Source: Jannaschia pohangensis
GTDB lineage: Bacteria > Pseudomonadota > Alphaproteobacteria > Rhodobacterales > Rhodobacteraceae
Reading direction: 5' to 3'
DNA length: 64,000 bases
Assembly: GCF_900113875.1 (NCBI RefSeq)
Contig: NZ_FORA01000006.1
Coordinates: 1 to 64,000, forward strand
The notes below the pieces were generated by a model. That model ran no database searches. It was not told where the DNA came from and saw nothing but the letters and a program-made list of their open reading frames with translations. Within the stretch, counting starts at the first letter, position 1, and each line of letters starts with the position of its first letter. The position numbers were made by a program, and so were the translations under genes. Below, in pieces: positions 29,093 to 37,339 of the stretch.

Positions 29093-29788
29093 TCAGCGAC
29101 CTGTGGCGCGAAGGACAACAGCGAAGGTGGCGCAGATGATCGCGATATCAGTGGCCAGCGACAGCGCGCGGTCATAGCCCAGATCGAACTCGGCACGGGC
29201 CGCAAAGCTCGACTGGTTGCGGTCCGAGACCTGCCAGCTGCCGGTGAGACCGGGGCGCAGGCGGAAGTACGACTGGCCGGGATAGAGACTGCGCTGCTCG
29301 GGCATCATGGGGCGCGGGCCGACCAGGCTCATGTCGCCCGTCAGAACGTTCCACAGCTGCGGCAACTCATCGAGTGAGGTGCGGCGGATGAATTTGCCAA
29401 GAGGTGTGATGCGCGGATCGTTGTGCAGCTTCTGGTCGCGGTTCCACTCGGCACGCGCGGCGGGGTCGGCGGCCAGATGCGCCTCGAGTGCGGCATCGGC
29501 GTTCATCACCATCGACCGCAGCTTCCACAGGCGGAAGCGGCGCCCCCCCAGGCCCAGGCGTTGCTGGCTATAGAAGGCCGATCCGCCGTCGAGGGCGACC
29601 AAAAGCGACAGAAGCGCGACCAGCGGCAGGACAATCGGGGCGGCCAGCAGGACCAGCGTGATATCAAGGGCTCGCTTGGCATGGGTGCGATAGGAGATGC
29701 CGCCACCCGAGCGGGGCGCAGAGGTGCCCGGCAGGTTCACGGCAGTCGCGCCGATCATGGCGGCCTTGGGATCGAACTGGATGGACAT
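29093..29788 (-). CDS. Initiating sugar (polyprenyl-phosphate sugar-1-phosphate) transferase
   Basis: 231 residues from ATG 29788; the frame extends upstream but only this start fits the family. It loads the first sugar-1-phosphate onto undecaprenyl phosphate. One membrane helix (ALDITLVLLAAPIVLPLVALLSLLVAL) precedes the catalytic domain: QQRLGLGGRRFRLWKLRSM, ITPLGKFIRRTSLDELPQLWNVL (with the DE pair), GDMSLVGPRP and RPGLTGSWQV. This is the short ExoY/WbaP-type form. It starts the EPS lipid-linked pathway, divergent from the ATPase operon. Confidence 0.93.
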   Translation of the reverse strand: MSIQFDPKAAMIGATAVNLPGTSAPRSGGGISYRTHAKRALDITLVLLAAPIVLPLVALLSLLVALDGGSAFYSQQRLGLGGRRFRLWKLRSMVMNADAALEAHLAADPAARAEWNRDQKLHNDPRITPLGKFIRRTSLDELPQLWNVLTGDMSLVGPRPMMPEQRSLYPGQSYFRLRPGLTGSWQVSDRNQSSFAARAEFDLGYDRALSLATDIAIICATFAVVLRATGR

Positions 29789-30099
29789 TCGTCTGTCTCG
29801 CTTCGTTGGTCTTGGCAGGGAGATCCTGCGTCGACCCCGAAACTGGCGGGACAGCGTGGTGGCTTTATGGCTTGTTAACCCTGAATCGTGGCGGTTCCGG
29901 TGTCTTTTCGCGACCCGTTTGGACACCGCCGCGATTGCGCCGCAGGTCCGCCCGGAACGTCCAATCCATGTCGTTGAATCCCCGCTCCGATGCCTTAGTC
30001 CCGTCGCATTTGAATTGAATAAACGGGATGTTCCTGTGTGTGCCGGTGAGTTTCCGGAAACAATAAAAGCAAAAATGCCGAGACTGTTCGGAAGTTGAG
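29789..30099. promoter_or_regulatory. 311-base regulatory region between divergent EPS operons
   Basis: It lies between the sugar transferase (minus) and the ATPase/chain-length operon (plus) and so must hold both promoters. It becomes AT-richer towards the plus-strand gene. Seen: TTGTTAACC at 29872-29880, which shares its GTTAAC core with a site upstream of the CapD-like gene, and a perfect palindrome TTTCCGGAAA at 30051-30060. No convincing -35/-10 pair was found. Confidence 0.5.
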
Positions 30100-30993
30100 A
30101 TGAGCCAGATACAAACCCTCTACAAGAACCACTTCGGCATGACCGGCCGCCCGTTCAGCGGGCTGGCGGATGCGACCGTGTTTCACTGGGGTCCTGCCCA
30201 TGTTCGGGCGCAGGCCGCTCTGGAGTACGGGTTGATTTCCGGCGCGCCCTTCTCGGTGCTGACGGGTGTGGCGGGGTCGGGCAAGACCTCCCTTCTTCTG
30301 AACCTGCTGGAAACCGCGCCCGACGACATGCGGGTCGCGATGGTCTTGGGCCTGCGGCGCGGCGGCGGTTCGGTTCTTCCCTGGATCCTTCAGGCCCTGG
30401 GCGAAGAGGTGCCGGACGGTGCCTCCGAGACGACGCTGCATTCGCGCATCCAGAACCTGATGATCTCCGAATATGCCGCCGGTCGCCGGATCGTGCTGAT
30501 CTTCGACGAGGCGCACAACATGTCGGCCGACGCGCTGGACGAGTTGCGGGTGCTGTCCAACATCAATACCGCCCGGGACCAGTTGATCCAGATCGTCCTG
30601 GCGGGTCTGCCGGCGCTGCGCGACGCCTTGCAGGACCCCGATATGGCCGGTCTGGCCCAACGGGTCGCCGCCTGGGGTCACATCGACACGCTCGACCGTG
30701 ACACGCTGACGGGATACGTGTCCACGCGCCTGGCCTATGCCGGTGCGCCCGAGGATCTGTTCACCGCCGATGCGCTCGACCTCGTGTTCGAGGCGACGGC
30801 GGGCCTGCCCCGCCCGATCAACCAGCTCTGCGAACTGGCGCTGGTCTATGCCATGACGAGCGACGGTCCCTTCATCGATGCCGAGGTGATCCGCCAGGTA
30901 TTGGACGATGGTCTGTTCATGCGTCCGGTGACGGCCTTGCCGTCGTTTGCGCATCTGCCCCAGGCGGATGGGGGTGACTGCGATGATGTCTGA
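30100..30993 (+). CDS. ExeA-like AAA ATPase of exosortase/EPS loci
   Basis: 297 residues. The N-terminus YKNHFGMTGRPFSG and the Walker A GVAGSGKTS (56-64) and Walker B IVLIFDEAHN (131-140) place it with the ExeA/GspA-like AAA family found beside exosortases and EPS chain-length genes. The C-terminal region (LPRPINQLCELALVYAM) is an AAA lid. The presumed role is ATP-driven assembly or localisation of the EPS export complex. It overlaps the next gene by 11 bases. Confidence 0.85.
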   Translation: MSQIQTLYKNHFGMTGRPFSGLADATVFHWGPAHVRAQAALEYGLISGAPFSVLTGVAGSGKTSLLLNLLETAPDDMRVAMVLGLRRGGGSVLPWILQALGEEVPDGASETTLHSRIQNLMISEYAAGRRIVLIFDEAHNMSADALDELRVLSNINTARDQLIQIVLAGLPALRDALQDPDMAGLAQRVAAWGHIDTLDRDTLTGYVSTRLAYAGAPEDLFTADALDLVFEATAGLPRPINQLCELALVYAMTSDGPFIDAEVIRQVLDDGLFMRPVTALPSFAHLPQADGGDCDDV

Positions 30994-32506
30994 ACTCCGC
31001 TTCTACGCGCAGCTGTTCCGGCGGCGCCTGGGCTGGTTCCTGCTGGCGGTATTCCTGTGCACCGGCACCGGGGTCGGTGTCGCTGTATCGCTCAAGCCGG
31101 TCTACCTCGCAAACGCGCGACTGGTCGTCGAATCCGAGAAAATCCCCGATGAACTGGCCGCCTCCACGGTGCAGACGCAGGCGCTGGAGCATCTGCAGAT
31201 CATCGAGCAGCGGGTTCTGTCGCGCGAGGCTCTGCTCGACATGGCCAATCGCCTTGAAATCTATGGCCCCGTGTCGCCCGCCCCCGATCAGATCGTGACC
31301 GACCTGCGCAAGCGCATCACCTATACCATCGAGGGCGGTCAGAACCGTCCGCGCGATCCCCTGAATGCGACGATGCTGGTCCTGGGCTTCGAGGCCGGGA
31401 CTGCCGTCATGTCGGCAGCCGTCACCAACGAGTTGGTGACGCGCGTCATGGCCGAAGATGTCGACATGCGGACAAGTGTCGCCCGTCAGACGCTGGAATT
31501 CTTCGACCAGGAAGTGTCGCGGTTGCAGCAGGAACTGGCGCAGAGCGGGGCCACGCTGGTCTCCTTCCAGCAGGAGCACCAGGACGTCCTGCCCGACACG
31601 CGCGACATTCGCATGACCCGGATCATCGCGATCGAAACGGAACTGGCGCGGATCGAGCGGGACACCGCCAACATGCGCCGCGAGCGGGACCGTCTTGTGC
31701 GCCTGCACGAGTCGGTGCGCCGCCGCGAGGGCGCGCCCGAAGCCAGCTACGAAGCCCGCCAGATCGCGGCGCTTCGCCAGACACTCGATGAATTGCCCGC
31801 CGGAGACCCGGGTGCGGACGAGATCGCGCGCCGGATCACCGCGCTGAGCCGCAGGCTGGACGCGCGGGGCGAAGTCCCGGACGAGCGTCGGGCATTCCAT
31901 CGCCACCGCGACGAGCTGGACGCACGTCTGGCCGAGGAGGACGCCCTGCGCATCCGCCTTCTGGACGAGCTGGAGGAGTTGCGGACAGGGCTTGCCCTGG
32001 CCCCGATCAAGGCCGCTGAACTGGCCACTCTGGAGCGGGATCACGCAAACCTTCGCGCCCAATACGACCAGGCCATCGAGTCGCGGGCCGTGGCCGAAAC
32101 CGGCGATGCCATCGAAACCCTGTCCAAGGGTCAGCGGATCGGCGTCATCGAACAGGCCGTCATCCCGCGTGTGCCCGACCGACCCAATCGCAAGATCGTC
32201 GCCATCGCGGGTGCGGGCATCGGCGTGTTCCTGGGCCTTCTGATTGTCGTGCTGCTGGAACTGCGCCTTGGCTTCCTGCGCAGGCCCGTCGATCTGGAAC
32301 GCCGTCTTGGGATCACCCCGATTGCGACCTTGCCGATCCTTGAGGATGTGGCGGTCGCGCCGCGGACGGGTCGCAGCCTGCAACGCAAGCTGACGGTCGC
32401 AACGGCCTGTCTGGTGATCGCGGGTCTGATCGCCGGTGTGGTGACCGGGCATCTTCCGGTGCCGACCGAAGTGGCCGACCAATTGCAACGCTTCACCAAG
32501 CTCTGA
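30983..32506 (+). CDS. Polysaccharide chain-length determinant (Wzz/GumC-like)
   Basis: 507 residues from ATG 30983. N-terminal membrane helix (FLLAVFLCTGTGVGVAVSL, about 19-37), then a long periplasmic coiled-coil section (about 150-380, heptad-rich with many Glu/Arg), then a second helix (404-426) after a proline-rich stretch VIPRVPDRPNRK. An additional hydrophobic helix at about 470-490 follows a cytoplasmic loop, so three transmembrane segments are predicted where canonical Wzz/Wzc proteins have two. There is no kinase domain; the autokinase is the next gene. It controls polymer length with the kinase and Wza. Confidence 0.87.
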   Translation: MMSELRFYAQLFRRRLGWFLLAVFLCTGTGVGVAVSLKPVYLANARLVVESEKIPDELAASTVQTQALEHLQIIEQRVLSREALLDMANRLEIYGPVSPAPDQIVTDLRKRITYTIEGGQNRPRDPLNATMLVLGFEAGTAVMSAAVTNELVTRVMAEDVDMRTSVARQTLEFFDQEVSRLQQELAQSGATLVSFQQEHQDVLPDTRDIRMTRIIAIETELARIERDTANMRRERDRLVRLHESVRRREGAPEASYEARQIAALRQTLDELPAGDPGADEIARRITALSRRLDARGEVPDERRAFHRHRDELDARLAEEDALRIRLLDELEELRTGLALAPIKAAELATLERDHANLRAQYDQAIESRAVAETGDAIETLSKGQRIGVIEQAVIPRVPDRPNRKIVAIAGAGIGVFLGLLIVVLLELRLGFLRRPVDLERRLGITPIATLPILEDVAVAPRTGRSLQRKLTVATACLVIAGLIAGVVTGHLPVPTEVADQLQRFTKL

Positions 32507-32526
32507 CGCACCGGAAAGGACCGACC

Positions 32527-33444
32527 ATGGATCGCCTTCACGCCGCCATCGCCCAGGCCCGCAAAGCCCGCGAAGCCGTTCTGGCAGGCGCCGGACCCGC
32601 AATGGAAGCGGAGGCGCATGCGCCCGCCTATTCCGACCCGTCGATGTTCCAGGCCCCCAAACCGCGCCGTCCCGTCGCCCCGGTCGAGGATGCGACCGTC
32701 ACCACCAGCGACCCGGACGCCGCCTGGGCCGCACTGCCCTATCACGCGCCCCCGGTCGACGCGCTGCTTCAGCGGAAGATCGTGACCCGGGACGGTGGCC
32801 CCAAGAGCGCGCCGTTCGATGTGCTTCGGACCCGCGCGCTGCAACAGATGTCGGCGCAGGGATGGCGCAGGCTTGCCATCACCTCGCCCGGTCCCGGCTG
32901 CGGCAAGAGTACGGTGACGATGAACCTGGCGTTCTCGCTGGCGCGTCAGCCCGATATCCGGACCGTGGTCATCGACCTCGACCTGCGCCGCCCGATGATT
33001 GCCTCGCTTCTGGGTCTGGACACCGGGCACGAGATCACGTCGGCCATTCGCGGCACCACGTCGGTCGCCGATCAGATGGTCCGCGTGGCCGACAACCTGG
33101 CCTTCGCCACCACGGCCAATCCGGTCCACGACCCCGCCGAATTGTTGCAGGGTCGGCGGATGACCGAAATGCTGCTGCGGCTCGAAGACGATTTCGCGCC
33201 GGACGTCATCCTGTTCGATTTGCCGCCGATCATGGTCAGCGACGATGCCATCGCCTTTCTGCCGAACGCGGATTGCGCCCTGATGATCGCCGCCGCCGAG
33301 CAGAGCACCCTGGGCGACGTGGATGCCTGCGAAAAGGAACTGGCGGCACAGACGAATGTTCTGGGCGTCGTTCTGAACAAATGCGGCCACGGGAATGACG
33401 GCGGTCGCTATGGTTACGGATACGGCTACGGCTCCGATGGCTGA
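32527..33444 (+). CDS. Bacterial tyrosine autokinase (CpsD/CapB/Wzc-kinase type)
   Basis: 305 residues. Cytoplasmic BY-kinase: Walker A GPGCGKST (122-129), Walker A' VVIDLDLRRP (147-156), Walker B VILFDLPP (227-234). The last dozen residues hold a tyrosine cluster, Tyr295, 297, 299 and 301, in a GYGYGYG run, the autophosphorylation tail. The first ~90 residues are a proline-rich low-complexity region. It partners the upstream chain-length protein, its membrane activator, and overlaps the acyltransferase start by 8 bases. Confidence 0.9.
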   Translation: MDRLHAAIAQARKAREAVLAGAGPAMEAEAHAPAYSDPSMFQAPKPRRPVAPVEDATVTTSDPDAAWAALPYHAPPVDALLQRKIVTRDGGPKSAPFDVLRTRALQQMSAQGWRRLAITSPGPGCGKSTVTMNLAFSLARQPDIRTVVIDLDLRRPMIASLLGLDTGHEITSAIRGTTSVADQMVRVADNLAFATTANPVHDPAELLQGRRMTEMLLRLEDDFAPDVILFDLPPIMVSDDAIAFLPNADCALMIAAAEQSTLGDVDACEKELAAQTNVLGVVLNKCGHGNDGGRYGYGYGYGSDG

Positions 33445-33970
33445 GACGATGCCCGGTCGCGCCCTGCGCGCCCTGGTCCGGGTTCTGGACCTGGGCGTCC
33501 TGCTTCATCCGCTCCGGATGCTGAACTATTATGGCTATGCCCATGTCCGGCCCCGACGTCTGATTGAGATGGGTCGCGGTGTCCGGATCGCGCCCAATGT
33601 GTCGTTCCGGCATGGCGCGCGGATCGCGCTGGCCGACGGGGTTCAACTGGGCGAACGGGTGTCGCTCTGGGCCGGAAAGACCACGGCGCGGGTGACGATC
33701 GGCGCGCGCACCACGCTTGGGCCCGACGTCTTCGTGACGGCAGCGGACTATGGTCTGGCCGCGGGTCAGCGGATCGTGGATCAGGTGATGACCGAACGGG
33801 ATGTCGTGATCGGCGCGGATTGCTGGATCGGGACGAAGGCCGTCATCACGGCGGGCGTGACGCTTGGGGATGGCTGTGTCGTAGGGGCCGGGTCGGTCGT
33901 GACGCGCGACGTGGCGCCCGGCGCGATTGTCGGTGGCATTCCCGCGCGTGTCCTGCGGATGCGGGACTAG
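33437..33970 (+). CDS. Hexapeptide-repeat acyltransferase
   Basis: 177 residues from ATG 33437 (ATG 33449 is possible). Left-handed beta-helix: repeats from about residue 55 such as IGARTTLGPDVFVTA and VVIGADCWIGTKAVITAGVTLG, ending GAGSVVTRDVAPGAIVGGIPARVL, typical of CoA-dependent sugar O- or N-acyltransferases. The usual catalytic His is not obvious in the first repeat block. It would decorate the EPS repeat with acetyl groups. Its stop shares four bases with the convergent GT2 stop (CTAG). Confidence 0.82.
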   Translation: MAETMPGRALRALVRVLDLGVLLHPLRMLNYYGYAHVRPRRLIEMGRGVRIAPNVSFRHGARIALADGVQLGERVSLWAGKTTARVTIGARTTLGPDVFVTAADYGLAAGQRIVDQVMTERDVVIGADCWIGTKAVITAGVTLGDGCVVGAGSVVTRDVAPGAIVGGIPARVLRMRD

Positions 33971-34800
33971 CGCAGCATCCAGACCAACCTGGCACAGCGC
34001 AACCGGATCAGGGTGCCAAACCCCCGCCATCGCTCGCCCCAGGTCAGGTTTCGCGCCAGCAGGATCTTCGGCGCATGGGCGATGGCCGAAAGCGGCATTG
34101 CCAACGCCCGAAGCCACCACGCCACGGGTGACCCGCCCGAGGCGCGGTGCAATGCGGCGGCCTCCTCGGTCAGGCGACGCCACTTGCGGGCCAGCGCAGG
34201 CCAATCGCCGCGCGATGGATGCGAGACCCGCATCGCCTTGGAATAGCGGATGGAAAAGCCTGCCGCGCAGGCCCGCAGGCACCAGTCCTTGTCCTCGGAC
34301 AGGCCCGCGCGGAAAGGCCCGGTCGCGTCGAATATGGCGCGGGTGGTGGCAAGGTTGGCCGTAACCGAAAACCCCTGATCCTTGATATAGCTGCGATTGT
34401 CGAAGGCGAAGACCGCCTCGAAGGCCTGCGCCCCCGACCGGGGCGGCGCGGTTTCGTCAAAGACGGCGACGGCGCCGCCGATCAGCATGTCGTCGGTCAT
34501 CAGGTCGAGTGCGGTCTGCACCCAGTTCGGCGCGGCAATGCAATCCGCATCCAGAAACAGAAGGATGGGCGCGCCGGTTGCGGCCACGCCCGCGTTGCGC
34601 GCGGGGCCGGCGCCGGGTGTCGGCTCTCGGACAAGGCGGGTGCCTGTGTGCCGGTCGATCAGCGGGGCGATGTCCGTGGCCGATCCGTTATCCACCACGA
34701 TCACCTCGACCCCGCCAGGCACGACCAGCGACATCAGGCACCGGTCCAACCGGTCCGGATCGTCGCGATGTGGGATGATGATGGCCGCGCGCGGGGTCAC
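33967..34800 (-). CDS. GT2-type glycosyltransferase
   Basis: 277 residues, GT-A fold. N-terminus AIIIPHRDDPDRLDRCLMSL, VVDNGSATD, and the metal/nucleotide site LFLDADCIA. Cytoplasmic or membrane-associated, adding one sugar to the lipid-linked EPS repeat. It starts 10 bases downstream of the pyruvyl transferase gene and belongs to the minus-strand unit with it and the F420-hydrogenase-like gene. Confidence 0.86.
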   Translation of the reverse strand: MTPRAAIIIPHRDDPDRLDRCLMSLVVPGGVEVIVVDNGSATDIAPLIDRHTGTRLVREPTPGAGPARNAGVAATGAPILLFLDADCIAAPNWVQTALDLMTDDMLIGGAVAVFDETAPPRSGAQAFEAVFAFDNRSYIKDQGFSVTANLATTRAIFDATGPFRAGLSEDKDWCLRACAAGFSIRYSKAMRVSHPSRGDWPALARKWRRLTEEAAALHRASGGSPVAWWLRALAMPLSAIAHAPKILLARNLTWGERWRGFGTLIRLRCARLVWMLR

Positions 34801-34810
34801 CGATCCGTCC

Positions 34811-35977
34811 TCAGGCCCGGGCCAGGATATCGCGCAGGCCGTTTTCGTAGTGCTTCAGCCTTTCGCGCCCATTCGCATAGGCCGTCGCCACCTCGCCCGC
34901 GACGGCCGCGCGGTCACGCCAGGCGGTTTGCACTCGGCTCAGGATCGTCTCGGCATCCTCGGCCGTGCAATCGACGGTCCGGCCATATCCCAGACTGCCG
35001 AAAAGGCCCGCGAACTTGCGGCTGTAGGCCATGGGCACGACCGGCACGTCCGTGGAAAAGGCCGCGATGCAGGCATGCATCCGCGCGCCGAGGAAGAAAT
35101 CCATGGCCGCAATATAGCCCTTGGCCTCGGGCGGGGACGCAAAGGCGGGCGCAAGCACCGTTCCCGGGTGGCCCGCGACCAGTGCGGCACAGGCGGCATA
35201 GTCATCCTCGCCCACCATCGGCCCCTCGGGGACGATGACATGGGGGATCAGGTGGACCTCTGCGCCCTCGGCCTGAAAGAAGGCGATCAGGTCCCGGATC
35301 AGGCGCGGATAGTCCAGGCCCAGGCCGAAATCATTGCCGCCGCTATAGCCCCCGGCCATCAACAGACCGGAGACGTTCAGCCCGACCCTGGGGCCATCGC
35401 CGCGAAACGTCGGCCTGGGGCCGGGCGGCATCCGCAAGGCCACGTCGGAGGCAAGGATCGGCGGCCTGCTGACGCCAAGCTCGGCCATGTGATCGCGCGA
35501 TGGCTCGTCGCGCACGGCAACAAGGGCGCAGCGGTTCAGGTGTATCCTGGCGGCGATGCGGGATGACGCCTTGGTGAAGGGCCCGACGGTCTGCGGTGCG
35601 AAGACGAAGGGCTTGCCCGCCAGATGCGCCAGTGCCTTGAGCGCGAACATCATGCGCAGGCGTTTGGTGCCATAGATATCGGCAAAGCTGTCGCCGCCGC
35701 CGATGTCGATGACCACGTCCGTCTTGCGCAGTTCGGCCCAGTAGCCCGAGGGGCTTTTGACCCATTTGCCCGACAGGGGGACGATCCGGATGTCATCGCC
35801 TTCGATGTAGGGCGCGCGCGCGTCCTTGAAGTCGACCAGCGTGATCTCCACCTGCCGCCCGAGGTCCGCCGCGATGTCGCGCAGAATGGCCACTTGCGCC
35901 ACGCTCAACGCGCCGACACCCAGATTGTGGGACCGCGTGGAATGCATCAGCAAAAGCAGACGCAGGGGGCGCGTCAT
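34811..35977 (-). CDS. Polysaccharide pyruvyl transferase family protein
   Basis: 388 residues from ATG 35977, overlapping the upstream stop by 4 bases; the longer frame (to 36406) is a reading shadow of the upstream gene. The CsaB/PssM-like family adds ketal pyruvate from PEP to a hexose. Seen: VVIDIGGGDSFADIYG, FVFAPQTVGPFTKASS, GLNVSGLL and a C-terminal DFFLGARMHACIAAFSTDVP with the family His/Arg. Pyruvylation gives the polymer an acidic group. Confidence 0.88.
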   Translation of the reverse strand: MTRPLRLLLLMHSTRSHNLGVGALSVAQVAILRDIAADLGRQVEITLVDFKDARAPYIEGDDIRIVPLSGKWVKSPSGYWAELRKTDVVIDIGGGDSFADIYGTKRLRMMFALKALAHLAGKPFVFAPQTVGPFTKASSRIAARIHLNRCALVAVRDEPSRDHMAELGVSRPPILASDVALRMPPGPRPTFRGDGPRVGLNVSGLLMAGGYSGGNDFGLGLDYPRLIRDLIAFFQAEGAEVHLIPHVIVPEGPMVGEDDYAACAALVAGHPGTVLAPAFASPPEAKGYIAAMDFFLGARMHACIAAFSTDVPVVPMAYSRKFAGLFGSLGYGRTVDCTAEDAETILSRVQTAWRDRAAVAGEVATAYANGRERLKHYENGLRDILARA

Positions 35978-37218
35978 GGCCGCAGTGCTCGGCGCAGCGT
36001 TCCCAGGAAATTGCGCAGGTTCGTCCTGACGTCGTTCTGCCGCGAGGCCGCGCGCAGATGCAGACCACGGTAGACCGGCACCGGTTTGCGCAGGATCCGC
36101 AGGGCGGCTAGGCGTGCGCGCAGGGCCCGGCGGCGATTGCGCTGCCCCGGCTGAATGGCGGCAAGCGTGCCCATGTCGAAGGATTTCAGGGTCAGGCGAC
36201 CCGCGGCTTCTGCGCCTTGGGCGATCTGCTCTCCAAGGCTGGTGCGGGCCAGAACCAGGCTCTCGCCCGGGCGTTCGTCGAAGGTCGGATAGCCACGGGC
36301 GTCGACGTCCCAGGCATCGGCACAGACCAGATCGGCGGCCATGCCGGTCCCGTCGGCACAGATCTTGCAGCGGTGCTGAACATGCTTCGACAGGATGCCG
36401 CCCCAACTGGCGTGATAGGTCATATCGGCGCTGGACCCGTCCTTCAGCGTCGCCGTGGCGCGTCCTGGCCAGCCTTTGCCGCGATAGCGAAAACTCTCCA
36501 ATTGATCGGGCGTCACGCCCAGGGCCGACAGAACCTCCTTCGCCCCGGTTTCCGACGGGATACCGCCACAGAAGAACGACACGATGACGGGGATGGTGCG
36601 CGCAATCGCCGGATCGCGGGCGCGCATGGCCGCAAGCGCCGCCGCATCGCAGGGCTTGCCGACGAAGGCGACGCGGCGGCCATCGGCCAGAATGTCGGGC
36701 AGCATGTCCAAGGGGGCGGACGGCGCATAGCGCGACCCGGCCGTCACGGCGAAGGCGGCGGGATCATCGGTCAGCACCGTGCGATTGCCCACAGGGTTCT
36801 CCGGGTCCGGCGCGTTCTGGACGACGGCCTCCACCACTCCGGCCCTCAGCAAATGGGTGAGAAGGGCGGTCAGGGCGCCGCCTGACGCCCCCTTGAAACG
36901 TTGCTCCTCGTCCGTGGACCAACCCGTCCAGACACTGCGCCACGGCCCCCAGAGCGGATCGTCCTGACGACCCTGGGCCGTTACCGTCTGGCCGAGGCCG
37001 GGGCATGTCGCGGCGATTGCTTCGTCCGCGCCGACGGGAAGCGGGGCGACCTGAACCGGCCGCAGAAAGCCCGGGTCGGTCATCCGCATGGTCAGAGCCG
37101 TCGGATAAAGCCCCGCACAACCGCCGCAGCCCGTGCACAGATCGCCCTCTGCCACCCGGGCGAGGGACGCGGACGTGCCGACGGCATCGTCCAGAACGGG
37201 GGGGCGCGTTGTTTCCAA
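35974..37218 (-). CDS. Coenzyme F420 hydrogenase/dehydrogenase beta-subunit-like protein
   Basis: 414 residues from TTG 37218; the start is uncertain, since the open frame continues to 37377 and no strong ribosome site is seen. Features: an N-terminal ferredoxin-like Cys motif CTGCGGC, FKGASGGALTALLTHLL, SFFCGGIPS and HRCKICADGTGMAADLVCADAW, which fit the FrhB-like family. This organism type is not expected to use coenzyme F420, and related proteins in EPS clusters have unknown chemistry. It is coupled to the pyruvyl transferase by a 4-base overlap. A redox or reductase step on a sugar is plausible inference. Confidence 0.78.
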   Translation of the reverse strand: METTRPPVLDDAVGTSASLARVAEGDLCTGCGGCAGLYPTALTMRMTDPGFLRPVQVAPLPVGADEAIAATCPGLGQTVTAQGRQDDPLWGPWRSVWTGWSTDEEQRFKGASGGALTALLTHLLRAGVVEAVVQNAPDPENPVGNRTVLTDDPAAFAVTAGSRYAPSAPLDMLPDILADGRRVAFVGKPCDAAALAAMRARDPAIARTIPVIVSFFCGGIPSETGAKEVLSALGVTPDQLESFRYRGKGWPGRATATLKDGSSADMTYHASWGGILSKHVQHRCKICADGTGMAADLVCADAWDVDARGYPTFDERPGESLVLARTSLGEQIAQGAEAAGRLTLKSFDMGTLAAIQPGQRNRRRALRARLAALRILRKPVPVYRGLHLRAASRQNDVRTNLRNFLGTLRRALRP

Positions 37219-37339
37219 GTGTCTGCTCTGCCTGCCGCTTGGGGCCTTCTTTTGGGCTTGCGGCTTGACCCAAACATGGCAAGGCCCGCAGAAGCGCGCA
37301 AGCCTTTTCGCCCCTGACCTCTCGGAAGCCCCCGACCCG

